In this document: positions 11,343 to 22,715 of the stretch, piece after piece | Position numbering within the stretch: the first letter of the stretch is position 1 | Layout: each line of letters starts with the position of its first letter | Assembly: GCF_009727055.1 (NCBI RefSeq) | Contig: NC_052357.1 | Location: 13,158,875 to 13,222,874, forward strand | From: Benincasa hispida | Lineage: Eukaryota > Streptophyta > Magnoliopsida > Cucurbitales > Cucurbitaceae | Direction of reading: 5' to 3' | Length of the DNA stretch: 64,000 nucleotides | The notes under the pieces: generated by a model | Database searches by the model: none | Told to the model about the DNA's origin: nothing | What the model saw: the letters and a program-made list of their open reading frames with translations, nothing else | Translations under genes and position numbers: made by a program

Positions 11343-13320
11343 ATGGCTTTAAACCCAAGACCTCTTGATCCCGATGTTTTGTGCGACCAGTCCATTCATC
11401 GATCATCTGTTGTGTGGCGAGATCGTACTATTGGAGAAATATCTTGCAGGCGTTGAAAGGCAGTTCTCCAGCGCACTATCCCGCTCCACCCTCGAATACT
11501 ACCGCTACTACGCACATCTAGATTTTATGGGGTTGCTAGATTAATATTTATTCAGTTGGACTAGCATCTGATCACAACTTTGGTCGAGAGATGGAGGCCC
11601 GAGATGCATACATTCCATATGTCTGTTGGAGAGTGCACTATCACTCTACAAGACATAGAAGTGTTGTGGGGTTACCTGTTGACGGTGAGCCAATCACCGG
11701 AGTGATGTACGATGACTGGTTAGAATTTGTCAACTGTATCTCGGTGCGACCCCACCTGCCAACAAGATTAAAGGATCGAGGTTAAGTTTAATATTGTTAG
11801 GAACACAATTTCGTCAGCTCACAGATGATGCAGACGAGGAAACCGTCATAAGATATGCGCGAGTATATATACTACAAATGATGGGTGAAAGTCTGTTTTC
11901 AGATAAATCAAGCCATTTTGTTCACTTGATGTTCCTGCCATTGTTAGCTAACCTTCATGATACGGGGCGGTATTCGTGGGGTGGAGCATACTTGACATGG
12001 TTGTACAGACAACTATGCAAAGCAACAAGACCTGAGGTTCGAGAGATAGCTAGGTCTCTCATACTTTTGTAACTATAGGCTTGGGAGCGATTTCCAACAA
12101 TGGCTCCACAGCTATATGTTAATGACGCTCAGTTAGTTGGACGAGCCTACGGTATGTTGTTTTAATTCAATTTAATTTTTATATCACTGATCTAATTAAT
12201 TTAAATTCTAAATTATCAATTTAAAAATTTAGGTGGAGAGACAAATTTTGTGTGACTAGGACAGCCACACATGTAATCAGCCAGTATAGATACATGTTTG
12301 ATTTGCTTCAACCTGAACAGGTACATTATACTAAACCTAATTGATTATTTTATTTGTCTTTAATATTCTCTAATATAATATTTTGTGTTTCAGGTTATTT
12401 GGGAGCCGTACAAAATTATTATGCATACTTTGTCTAATTTTTGTACGAATGGTCAAAACATATGGTGGACGATGAGTCTTCTCATATGTTTTCACATTGG
12501 TGAATGACATCTTCCTGACAGGGTGATGAGACAATTCGGTTTTCAGCGTACTGCATGATATTGACCTAAGGACTGGAGATTGGTCCGAAAAAGTTGCACA
12601 TTTGATAATGCGATGGCACTATCATGCAAGGTTTATTGCAGTGGGGGTTTCTCTTGAACAGTTTGACACAGATGTCACTCCAGAATATATTCATTGGTAT
12701 AATAATATCACAAGGCGCTAAATCACTCGTCCGGAAGTAGTTGTGGGTCATCTGGTAAATGAATATTATCTAATTATTTTTAATTTAAATTTATTTTAAA
12801 TATTTTTCTAATTGTTTTATAATTCACAGAGATCGAACAACCGTAAACTCCTTGAGGTTGCGAATGATCGAACCAGGTTCTGTTATATATGTAGTGAAAA
12901 ACCAAAGCTATATGGAGGAAATTCATTATAATGTACGATATACCTATTGTTCCTCCACCAGCTCCTAGACATAGAGGACTTGTTCGGGAAGAGGATGAGT
13001 TTGATGAGGTTGCACATAATGAAAGAGTTGCCCCCTAATGATGCAAGACGCAGAATCAAACTGATATGTTAGTCCGATGATGATAATGCTAGAATTTGGT
13101 TCAGTACATTATGGACTCAGAGGGCTGGTCCTTCGTCTTCAATACGTGCATGGACATGGCCGGGTCGTGGAGAGCATAATGAATATTTATATTATGAAGC
13201 GCCTGTAGAGGTACTAGAGCAACATCAAGAAGAAACCCGAACAGCCTCAAGTTTGAAGTCGACGACAAAATCAACTCGAAATCGACGACGTCTGCCCTTG
13301 CTGGCGAGAACACAAAAAAT
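11343..13320 (+). pseudogene. Plant mobile domain (MAIN/MAIL-like) pseudogene
   Basis: The reading starts with MALNPRPLDPDVLCDQ at 11343, the characteristic opening of MAIN-like plant mobile domain proteins. It continues in pieces. One frame has [14 protein letters not shown], the next frame has [17 protein letters not shown] (within 11591-11785), and 11794-12072 encodes QFRQLTDDADEETVIRYAR through WGGAYLTWLYRQLC. Later segments up to about 13320 show further family-like pieces separated by AT-rich introns (about 12150-12230, 12330-12390, 12755-12830). Frameshifts near 11670 and several stops break the frame, so it is inactive as it stands. MAIN-like proteins act in genome stability and transposon silencing, and the same domain occurs on plant transposons. 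Its location between MULE ends favours a transposon-carried copy. Confidence 0.7.
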
Positions 13321-13865
13321 TGATTTTTGTAATTATTTTTATATAAATGAGATATTTAATTTACATTTTTTTATTTTTTATGAGATATTATTTTTTTTAA
13401 TTTATTCTTTTTATATTATGAATAGTAAATTATTTTGAATATATAAGCTTTTAAAAAAGTCACTTACATAAATAATAACATCAAGATAGTCTAAATCTAA
13501 AAAGTTAGGTAAAAAAACTTCAAATATTCAAATTTACATATTTTAGATAATAACTTGGGGACATAATATATTCAAAACACTCAAAACCTTCACATGCAAG
13601 TCTATACAATAAGATTAATTGATATATAAGAACAGAAATTTTAATCACAGTATGAGGTCAATAGTTTAAAAAGATTTTAATAATAGATCTTGGATTCCTT
13701 TCGTACATTTTGGTACCAAGATTTTGATGGAGTTTTTTTTCTTTTTTTTAATTATAAATAATAAATATATTTAGAAATATTTTTATAAAAATTAAAAAAA
13801 AAAAAAAAAAAGAAAGAAAGAAAGAAAGGGAAATGGGAAATTAAATAAAGAAAAAAAAAAGGAAA
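13321..13865. other. AT-rich spacer within the MULE-like element
   Basis: This spacer has A/T homopolymers (13793-13812 and GAAA-type repeats at 13812-13830) and no recognisable gene. Confidence 0.5.
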
Positions 13866-13919
13866 TTGTACGGATATCTCACTCTGCGAACTACCTCGCT
13901 TCTCGTTCTCAGGATCTCG

Positions 13920-14400
13920 CTCTCTCTCAAATCTCGCTCTCTCTTACTCTTCCCTCTTTCGTTCTCTCCCAATATAAAATTATTTAACACATTAAATAAT
14001 TATGAGTGTTATGAGGAAGGTCTTTCGTTCTCTCCACATCAAATCACTTGAGATGAAAAAACTACCCTTCATAAAGTTTCCAAAAAAAAAAATCAGACCA
14101 AAAAAGAAAAAAAACTGAAAACTCCCAAGTTAAGAAGTTTCGTGCAAGATATGCACCAATGAATAGGTTAGAAAGAATAACAAATCAAGCTGGAAACTCC
14201 CTAGTTAAAAAGAAAAAAAACTGGAAACTCTCGCTCTCTCAGCTCTTTCTCAATATCTCGCTCTCTTCCTTACTTTTCTCTCTTTCGTTCTCTCCCAATA
14301 CAAAATTGTTTTTAACACATCAAATAATTATGAGTGTTATGAGGAAGGTCTCCGGAATGAGGAATGTCTTTCATTCTCTCCACATCAAATAATTATGAGG
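13920..14400. repeat. Direct duplication near the MULE right end
   Basis: A TCTCGCTCTCT...TTCGTTCTCTCCCAATA block followed by AATAATTATGAGTGTTATGA occurs at about 13920-14045 and again at about 14245-14390. The second copy carries extra CTCCGGAATGAGG sequence. CTGGAAACTC-type sequence precedes both. Confidence 0.7.
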
Positions 14401-15085
14401 AAAGTCTCCAGAATGATAATTAAACAAACTCAATAATAATGTTAGGGCAAGGTCGATGGTTGAAAATTCGACCTATATTTAAAAAAAAAAAACAATATTT
14501 TTACAAATAATTTGAAAACAACAATATTTTTACAAATAGTTTGAAAACAACAATATTTTCCTAAATAGTTTCTAAAAGGACAATATCCTTTTAATTTTAC
14601 CTAGTTAGGAATACTTGGATAATTGTGTTTGTTTTATAGGATTTCTACTCATTAATGTCTTAAATTTAAGTAATGTTCTAAGAATGCTCTTAGGACTATT
14701 CATTAATTTATAATTAATTAAATATAGTTTGAACTTATATAATATATTTACTTTTATAAATGTGAATTTCTTTGTCAATTAATATAGTTTTATCATTGTT
14801 ATTTTTCTCAACAAAATAGTATATATCAATATAAGATTTTTTTAATAAAATAAAGATTAATTTAAAATTTAATTTGAATATCTTTCTAAAAAGCAACTGC
14901 CATATAATACATAGTTGACAATATTTATCTTAATTATAAAACAAAAAACTAGGGTTGAAGAAGATGAATCTAAAAATTCCATATTTTTAGAGGACATCCA
15001 AATCTTTCGAGATATACGAAAATCTACAAATATAGATATCTTACATTACTGTAAAACAAATATGATGATCTAGATACTCCTTCAA

Positions 15086-15841
15086 TAGAAATTTTGGATT
15101 CGTACAAAAGAATCGATTTATTAAATTTATTCTGTTGGTTGAGATCAATTAGGACAAAAATGTAAATTTCATGCCTACATATCTTGTCTTGTTTAAAATT
15201 AAAATAAAATATTTATGGAACAAATCACTTTAATACTATTGGAGCAACCAAAGAAATATTATTATTATTTCTTCTACTTATTTTAATATTTTTCACAAAT
15301 ATCAATACGTTACATCACATCTTACCTAAATTAAAAATAATAAAATGGAGAAGGTACAATAATTAAGTTTAATCTCATTTTTAATTTTCGAACCTTTCCA
15401 AACTGGATTGTCCAGAAATATTAAAGTCATAACAGAAAAAACAAAATAAAACTCTCTCCAAAAATTATATTATTATTTATTTTCTCTCGGTATAATTTTA
15501 TATCCTGGTGAACATTTATATCCACAACGATCGAATCAATGAGGGGAAAGATATAATTATTTTCTCTATCAACGTTGCTTCAGTGGAAATTATAATTATT
15601 TATTTATTATGAAATTACATATTTAGCCTACGTCAGACTAGTTTGAATTTTATTCTTTTGATTTAGTTAAATCTGATTAACCATCTTAAACACAAATTTA
15701 ACCATATAAAAATTTACTGATTTTCATTTTGTTTACCTAACGACCTAAACTTAAATCTTGGCTAAATATATCACATATTCAATATGATACGTTTTACGAC
15801 AATGAATATGATTTATAAAAATTTGCCATGACGAAAAAATA
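15086..15841. other. AT-rich intergenic DNA
   Basis: No gene or clear repeat is seen between the MITE end and the Copia LTR. Confidence 0.5.
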
Positions 15842-16462
15842 CTATAGAACCCAAATAATATAACAACAATCCACCAGAATCTCCTCCAAGACGATCAATC
15901 AAATAATTGTTCTCCAAAACACCACAAATAATTCATCAAATAGTTACCAAGCAATCAATTAACACATGGAAAAGTAAAAACCACGGAACCACCTTCTCTT
16001 CTTATTATGATGAAATTGGGGGAAAAAGAACTCAAATCAGTCACACAAAGGTTCACTACTCATTGGATGAACACTTGAAAGATAAAAAGAATGAAAGCCA
16101 CCTAGTTTTCTAGATTTTGTTCGACAACGATTATGGACAAACTAGAGCTTCGAACAATGTTCCAACCGTTCAAAACGAGACCCTATGTGTCCCGAACAGG
16201 CTGACCACATTTGAGCACGATCCAATGGTTCAACCTCCAACAAACAATAATTTTATGAAAGTTGTCGCTGAAAAACCGAACTGCTACATTTTTCTCCGAT
16301 TTTCTACCTCTTTTTCACTCTCTTTCCCCTTAAGTCTTCTCCATATCACATAAAAGAAAACCTAGGTGAGCCAACCAAAAAAATTAGCCCCAACTGGACT
16401 CACAAAATACAAGTTTAAAATAAAGTCTTGCTTGTGCAATAAGTGGGTTGACACCCACAACA
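15842..16462 (-). repeat. Copia 3' LTR
   Basis: On the minus strand it begins TGTTGTGGGTGTCAACC at 16462, immediately after a purine tract GATAGGGAGAT that fits a polypurine tract. It is shorter than its partner (621 versus 748 bases), because a block present in the other LTR around 17025-17100 is missing here. Confidence 0.75.
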
Positions 16463-16909
16463 ATCTCCCTATCTGGCCCAACACGAGGAAGCTCAATTAC
16501 ATCCATGATAACTTGAACCTCTCATCCCAACAGGATTACTACAAAGCTCAATCTTTCTTTTGAAACTACCTTAGTTAATATATATGCACTATTATTGTCG
16601 GTGTAGACTTTCTTTAGATTCAATCTCTTCTCTTCAATTACATCTCATAGCCAATGATATCTAATGTCAATGTATTTAGTACGAGCATGTTACATTGGGT
16701 TCTTGCTCAAATTCATAGCACTCTAACTATCACTAGAAATTGTGTCATCTGCTTTTGTGGTCGTTTCAATTGGATTAAATAAATTTTTGCAATATACCAA
16801 ATCCTCCATCATCGATTTTCAGATGGAATAATTGGTTGATGTCAATTTTACCATTTAACTACCTCCACCATTACTAGTAGACTCCATTACAATGATTAAA
16901 TTAAAACCC
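16463..16909 (-). pseudogene. Copia gag start fused to RNase H end
   Basis: From 16890 downwards the minus strand reads MESTSNGGG and then stop-interrupted gag-like residues to about 16757. It continues without spacer into the RNase H C-terminus (SDS.SAMNLSKNPM, HARTKYIDIRYHWL, LTKVVSKE). The bulk of pol is gone. The join probably records an internal deletion. Confidence 0.7.
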
Positions 16910-17657
16910 TGATAGAACCCAAACAATATAACAACAACCCACTAAGATCTCCTCTAAGACAGTCAACCAAATAATAGTTCTCCAAAATACCACAAATAAA
17001 TCACCAAATAATTACGAAGCAATCAACCAACAATGGACAACAATAAACCATAAAATTCTAGAAGACTAAAAGCATGGAAAATCCCTTCGATGTGAAGAGT
17101 AAAAACCACGGGACTTGTGAGGAGTCAACCCTTGTCAACTTCTCTTCTTATTATGATAAAATTGGGGGGAAAAGAACTCAAAAAGTCATAAAAAAAAAAA
17201 AAAAAAAAAGGTTCACTATCCACCAATACTTTCATACATAAAAGATGAACACTTGAGAGATAAAAAGAATGAAAATCACTTAGTTTTCTAGATTCTATTT
17301 GGCAGCGATTACGGACAAACAAGAGCTTCAAACAACCATCAACCGTTTAGAATGAGACCCTATGTGTCCCAAACAGGCTGACCAAATATCACGACGATCC
17401 AACGGTTCAAACTCTAACAATCGACAATTTTGTAAAAGTTTTTACTGAAAAATCGAACTGCTACATTTTTTTCTCTGATTCTCTACCTCTTTTTCACTCT
17501 CTTTTCCATTAAGTCATCCTAATATCACATAAAAGAAAACCTAGGGTTTTTAAGATCAGCCAACCCAAAAAATTAGTCTCACTTGGGCTCACAAAACACA
17601 AGTTTAAAATAAAATAAAATTTTGCTTGTGCAACAAGTGGGCTAGATACCCACCACA
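16910..17657 (-). repeat. Copia 5' LTR
   Basis: This LTR matches 15842-16462 over most of its length. On the minus strand it ends GGGTTCTATCA, followed by the gag leader. An A-run of about 20 lies at 17191-17210. Confidence 0.75.
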
Positions 17658-18760
17658 AAAAATTGAAGATTTTGAAGTTGGGGAAGAAGATTGAGACTAA
17701 TCCCATTGCATGGATTTTAATTAAAACTTTTAGGGTTGAATTAATAATTTATGGTTTGGTGATAGTTTCAATTTAGTCCATATAATTTTAATTTCATTCT
17801 AGTTTAATGTCATAAATTTTAATGGAGTCAATTAATAACCAATCAAATAGAAAAACAATCACTGGTTAATTTATCAACAAATCAAAAAGGCATATCACAT
17901 ATTGATAGTAATAATGTAGATCATTTGTAATATTTTATTAGCATCATAATCAGTATCAACTTCTTTTTTTGAGGTTGAATGTTCAACTTCTCATATCCTA
18001 TTCGTTCTACTGATGTATCATGTGAATGGTGAATACAATCCATGATTAAGATAGGTCTTTATCGTTTAAAGATGTCCATGGGAAGATATTTCAGTTTTTT
18101 TTCTTTTTTGAAAAGTTAAATTGAAGCCGAATGGTCAAGGCCAATTTGGTCATTTAACATATATATTTGTTTATTTATAGATTTTAATGCAGTTTAATAG
18201 TTGAAATTTAAAATTTTAAAAATAAAATAAAATAACCTCCTTGATCTTAAAAGGACTTTGACAATTGAAGTCAAGAATACCGCTAATCCAAAAGCGGTTT
18301 CAAGGTTTCGAATTTCAACCTAGGGAAGAAGAAATATATTTTATTTATTGTTTTTATTAAACTATAAAAAGAAAAAGACATCAAAATAGAAAGGGGCAAA
18401 AATAATCAAAGATGAAAATGAAATATTAAAAAAAGTCAGAGAGGAGAGTTTAGCCAACTTAATGCGACCATTATGTTTGGAATTTTTCTTACTTCTAATT
18501 TAATTAGAATTACCATGTATTTAACTATTATTTTTATATGGTCAAACCCATATTATTTTTTGTTTACAAAATTATCACGTTTTTTACGGCTTGTCTAATA
18601 AAATAACGTATTTTCTTAAAAAATATAATTGTATTTCGTTTACTTTGCTTATGTGTGTGTATATATATATTTTAATTTTATTAATGATGTTTTGTACCTT
18701 TTAACCAAATTTCTGTTTAATATGATACTGTCGATATTAAAATATCAAAGGATTTTTTTT
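17658..18760. other. AT-rich intergenic DNA
   Basis: No gene is recognised. There are scattered short tracts such as a TA microsatellite near 18660-18672. Confidence 0.5.
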
Positions 18761-18783
18761 TAAAAAAAAAAATCAATATATAA

Positions 18784-18830
18784 GATTAGAGGTTCGAATC
18801 CTATCACCTATAAATTTATGATTATTTTTA
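18784..18830 (+). repeat. Isolated B-box-like SINE fragment
   Basis: The sequence GAGGTTCGAATCC is a good tRNA-type B box, but no matching A box is seen at the right distance, so this is at most a SINE remnant. Confidence 0.3.
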
Positions 18831-18869
18831 AATAGAGAAAAATAAGTAAATTTATTTACAAATATAGTA

Positions 18870-18990
18870 AAATTTCACTATCTAATGTCTATCACGGTCT
18901 ATCGTGATCTACCACTTATAGATAGTGACATTTTACTATTTAAAAAGGTTTTCAGCAACTATACCATTTAAAATAATCACTCTAATTTAT
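18870..18990. repeat. TCTATC/GATAGA inverted-repeat MITE, copy 1
   Basis: Alternating CTATC and GATAG words form a fold-back (TCTATCACGGTCTATCGTGATC), followed by ATTTTACTATTTAAAAAGG and TACCATTTAAAATAATC. Similar arrangements occur at 22474-22715 and 38100-38262. Confidence 0.55.
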
Positions 18991-19454
18991 TCTACTGAAA
19001 AAATATTTATTTAACCTTAGTAAGAGGGTTTATTTAAATTAGAAATTAGCCCAATTAAATATATATTACAAAAAAATAATAAATAAAATAAAAAACTCAC
19101 CAAACCCGCAATATATATTTTCTTTTTCTTTTTACCATCTTCTTCTTCGTTTACCTATTGTTCATTCTCCACAAAATTAGGCTATGAGAAATATTTTCAA
19201 GTCAAATTCTAAATTCTTTTTTCTTAGTTTGATTTTTTTTCCTTTAAAATATTTGTATTAGTTTTCAAACGATTCACTATTATCCATTCTTTTTATATAT
19301 CTGAATTATCATCCATATACCTAACTTTTACGGTTATTAAATTTTTTTCTTAATATTTGAATGTTTTATTTTATTATCTCAAAAAAGAATGCTTTGTTTT
19401 AATTTATAAATATAAACCATTCCATAAAGAAAAACTTCCCATATATATATATTT

Positions 19455-19735
19455 TTTTGTTAAATTATAAATTTGATATCTATAATTTAAAAAGAAAATT
19501 AGAATTTAATATTTATGGTTTAAAAGTTAGAAATTATTCCAGATAGTTTTATCAAATTATAAAGACTATTAAATTATTTCAAATAGTTTTATCAAATTAT
19601 AAAGACTATTCTTAAGATTTTTTTTTTCAAACCCTAAAAATTAAAATTCAACTTTTAAAATTATAGGGACTAAAATTTAGTTAAGTTTCTTCAAATTATA
19701 TGGATCAAATTTATAATTTAACATTTTTTTTCAAT
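19455..19735. repeat. Inverted-repeat MITE-like element
   Basis: The left arm starts GTTAAATTATAAATTTGAT and the right arm ends ATCAAATTTATAATTTAAC, an almost perfect inverted repeat about 280 bases apart. The interior has further inverted similarity. Confidence 0.6.
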
Positions 19736-20093
19736 TTTAGTTAGTTCTTACAATTGACTACTTATATCAATTTTACTAATGCTTTCTATACACAGAAAAT
19801 ATTCTTCTTCTTCTTCTTTCTTTTTTTTTTTTCTTTTTTTTTTTTTTTGAGGAAATGAAAATTTTAATTTGTCTAATGAAATTTTTAAGTATAGAGAACC
19901 ACAAGGTAATTAGTTAATAAATCAAAATTAAATTATAGTCAAAGTCAAATAGAATTTAACAATAACAAAAAAAAGAAAAAAAGAAAAAAAGAAAAAAACA
20001 GTGATATTTTAACTTAAAAGCAATTAAAATGCTATTATTAAAAATTTTGAAATAATTAAGATATATGGAAGTGGTATTTTAAAGGTTAAAAAT

Positions 20094-20572
20094 CACTTTT
20101 TGTTTCTGAATTTTTATAAAAGTAACAATTTAATCCCTAAATTTTGGTTTACAATGAGTTAGTCAATGTACTTTCAGTTTTGTAACAATTTAGTCCTTAA
20201 ACTTTAGTATATAACAATTTAGTCCTTGTACTTTAAAATTTGTAACGATTTAGTCCCTATCATAGAGATTAATGTTGAGATTTAATGAATTTTTTTGCAT
20301 AAATTGGCCGATAGAAAAATTAGAGACTCAGTATTTTTATATAATATAAAGTCTACATAAAAAAAATAATAAAGTTTGACATCTAATTTTGATGGATTTT
20401 TTCACATTAGGGATTAAATTGTTACAAATTTGAAAGTACAAGAACCAAATTGTTACATACTAAAATTCAAGGACTAAATTATTACGATATTGAAAATATA
20501 GTGATTAAATCATTACAAACCAAAGTTTATGGATTAAATTGTTATAATGAACCAAAAGTATTTTTTAAACCT
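20094..20572. repeat. Inverted-repeat MITE-like element with internal repeats
   Basis: The left arm holds several copies of a GTAACAATTTAGTCCTTAAACTTTA-like unit. The right arm (20405-20572) holds the complementary TAAATTGTTACA...CCAAATTG series. The arms are about 165 bases with a spacer of about 140. An ORF at 20450-20635 is only this repeat read through. Confidence 0.65.
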
Positions 20573-21189
20573 ATTTTAAATTATTTGAATGACGTCATCT
20601 TGTATGGTTGTCCGTACAATGTTATACAAGGCTAAAAGTGCAAAAATGGAGATTGAGAAGCTTACGTCACCCATCTTTTATCACAAGCAATCATTTGAAG
20701 CTATTAATTTTTTTTTTAAAAAAAAAATAATAACTAATTAAATTAGTGAAACTTTTCAATATCAAGCACCTAAATAAGTAACAGACATTTGAAATTTAAT
20801 GTCTTTTTTTTTCCAGTTCCCAAAAATTATTGCCTGAATAAGAAAGAGAGATTAAAAAAAATGGTGATGATATTTTCATAAACTAATTTAAGGGTAGTTT
20901 GGGAGTTATATATAATAAAAAAAGTCTTTTTCTTATATGTTTTCAAGAACACAAATTTAGTAAAAAGGTACTTCACCAATTAGTTTCAAAGTTCTCTTAA
21001 ATTTATTTTTTAAAACATTTAAAATGGATGATCCAACCATTAATCTTTTAATTTATTAGGTTAAAAACATATAATTTAGAAAAGATAAATGGTTAAAATA
21101 CCAATTAATACGGTAAAAAGACGGTTACAAAATATAAAATTTTTATCATATACTTTAAGATTTTGGATTAAGTGTCGATTTAAATATGA

Positions 21190-22000
21190 TACTACAAATC
21201 AACCTATCCAATATAATATTATTTTCTCTCTATTTCATATTAGTAGTTGATTTACATAAATTTCATGCTTTAACCTAAACCACAAATTTAACTTAACACA
21301 ACAACTTGAGTTTTTTTTAAATAAAGTATTTGAATATAGTATTATTTCTTTTCCTTTCATATCAAAAGTTTACCTAAAGTATCTCGTGCTTTGGACCTAA
21401 GCATAGACACTGTGAGATGCAGATCTAAATAATTTCTCACTTATGTGTCACGTAATATTCTAAAAAATGTAATCTTATATTGATATTTATGAGCTCACAT
21501 ATTAAAAAAGAAGTTTATTTGAAATATAAAAGAATAATATTTAATCAAGTTGTACGATTTTAAAATTTAATTATTATAATTATTATATTCAATAAACTTT
21601 CAACTTTTTTTACTAATAGGACTTTCAACTTTCAATCATTTCGATTCCAATGTTAACATTATAACTTAAATGATATTTTGACATGAATTAAATCACTAAT
21701 CGGTAAAGAAATTAGTCTAATAAGATAACATAAATGTAATCTTCATGTTGGTCTCATCAATTTTTTTTTTTATCCATCTACCTTTATTAATTCTCGATTT
21801 AACATACTCTCTTATGTCATATTGTGTCAAATTATCATTTGCTTCGTTTAATTAGTATGTCACACGTCAATATTTAAAAGATCATTATTATTTACAAAAA
21901 TAATATTAAAATTAAAATCAAAAGTTAGGAGGCGTAAAATTAAACCCTAAAAAATTTCAAGACCAAAAAGACTCAACCATCAATATTCAAAAACTAAATA
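21190..22000. repeat. About 0.8-kb direct repeat, first copy
   Basis: The order of landmarks is TAACCTAAACCACAAATTTA, TTTGGACCTAAGCAT, GAGATGCAGATCTAAATAAT, AGCTCACATATTAA and ACTCTCTTATGTCA. The same order reappears at 22715-23460 with many substitutions. It encodes nothing recognised. Confidence 0.6.
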
Positions 22001-22018
22001 TTAAGCTCCCTTTTGTAA

Positions 22019-22200
22019 TCATCTTGTTTTTTGTTTTTATTTTTTAAAATTAAGTCTATAGACACTACTTTCACCTCCAAATTTATTCATTTGTTATCTT
22101 TTTTTACTAATGGTTTAAAAAACAAAGCCAACAAAAAGGAAATATGTTTAATTTTCAAAAACCAAAACAAAAAACGAAATGGTTATCAAACGGAACTTAA
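22019..22200. repeat. Fragment of the GTTTGGTAAC-type MITE
   Basis: Sequence such as TTTTAAAATTAAGTCTA, CCTCCAAATT and ACGAAATGGTTATCAAACGG matches the element at 25535-25845, but the left end is shorter. Confidence 0.45.
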
Positions 22201-22473
22201 AATTGTCTCTCAAATTTTTTCTCTCTCAATTTTTCTTCTTTTTCTCTAATTAATACGTTGTCTCTTATCTCTCTTTAATTAAAACACAAAATAATTATCA
22301 AACGATTATTTTTTATAACACAAGAAAGCATAAAAGGGTTTTATTTTTCTAAAAAAAATAAAGTAAAAGACTGAACATCAAACAAAGAAGAGAAAAATTA
22401 AGCACTAAGGCGTAGTTACTAAAACTGCCCTTCTCCTTCGTATTAGTGTTATTATTATTATTTTGAAAAATTA

Positions 22474-22715
22474 TTTTAAGTGATAAACTAGATATAACAA
22501 AATATCACATTCTATTAACGATAGATATTGATAGACATCTAAACGTATTTATCAATGATAGATGATAGTAGTCTATTAATATCTATCATTAGATATTGAT
22601 AGACATTTAAACGTGTCTATCAATGATAGATAATAGTAGTCTATCAGTGTCTATCATAGATAGACAATGATATTTTACAATTTGTGTAAATATTTTAGTT
22701 CATTTTATTATATTT
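22474..22715. repeat. TCTATC/GATAGA inverted-repeat MITE, copy 2
   Basis: Repeated GATAGA/TCTATC words in both orientations, including two AAACGTRTYTATCAATGATA blocks about 60 bases apart, give a fold-back. It lies exactly between the two copies of the 0.8-kb direct repeat. Confidence 0.6.

Larger units (their letters stand above)
9881..14605. mobile_element. MULE-like element carrying a plant-mobile-domain pseudogene
   Basis: The two ends are inverted relative to each other. The left end (9881-9990) has AATATTGTTGTTTT units repeated with ACTTATTAGAGAA spacers. The right end (14470-14605) has the complementary series with similar spacing. The flanks carry a 9-bp near-duplication, TAGGAATAT at 9872-9880 and TAGGAATAC at 14606-14614. 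Such a target-site length is typical of Mutator-like elements. Inside are palindromic GTCGA...TCGAC motifs, GAGAGCGAGATT satellites near both ends in opposite orientation, a 24-bp tandem repeat, and a broken MAIN-like gene. No MURA-type transposase is recognisable, so the element looks non-autonomous. The boundaries rest on the target duplication and could be off by a few bases. Confidence 0.6.
9770..15085. mobile_element. MITE-like element split by a MULE insertion
   Basis: The segments 9770-9880 and about 14606-15085 together match, piece after piece, the reverse complement of the uninterrupted element at about 39005-39712. Shared landmarks are AAAATTATAGAT, TTTGTTTTATAGGA-type repeats, the A/T-rich stretch before AATGCCCTT-type sequence, and a terminal GATGATCTA-type block. 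The intervening 4.7 kb is absent from the 39-kb copy. The 39-kb copy therefore represents the empty site for the MULE. Confidence 0.6.
15842..17657 (-). mobile_element. Internally deleted Copia retrotransposon
   Basis: Two direct repeats, 15842-16462 and 16910-17657, start on the minus strand with TGTTGTGGG and TGTGGTGGG and share long matching tracts. These include the segments around GTTCTCCAAAA, TTCACTCTCTTTCC and CCTAGGTGAGCC or its variant. They are LTRs of a minus-strand element. Between them, minus-strand translation gives a Copia gag start (MESTSNGGG, then LTSTNYSI) followed at once by the end of RNase H (ADDTISSDS, HARTKYIDIRYHWL, HTDNNSA-type). Protease, integrase and RT are missing. 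Small ORFs in the LTRs are not genes. Confidence 0.8.
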
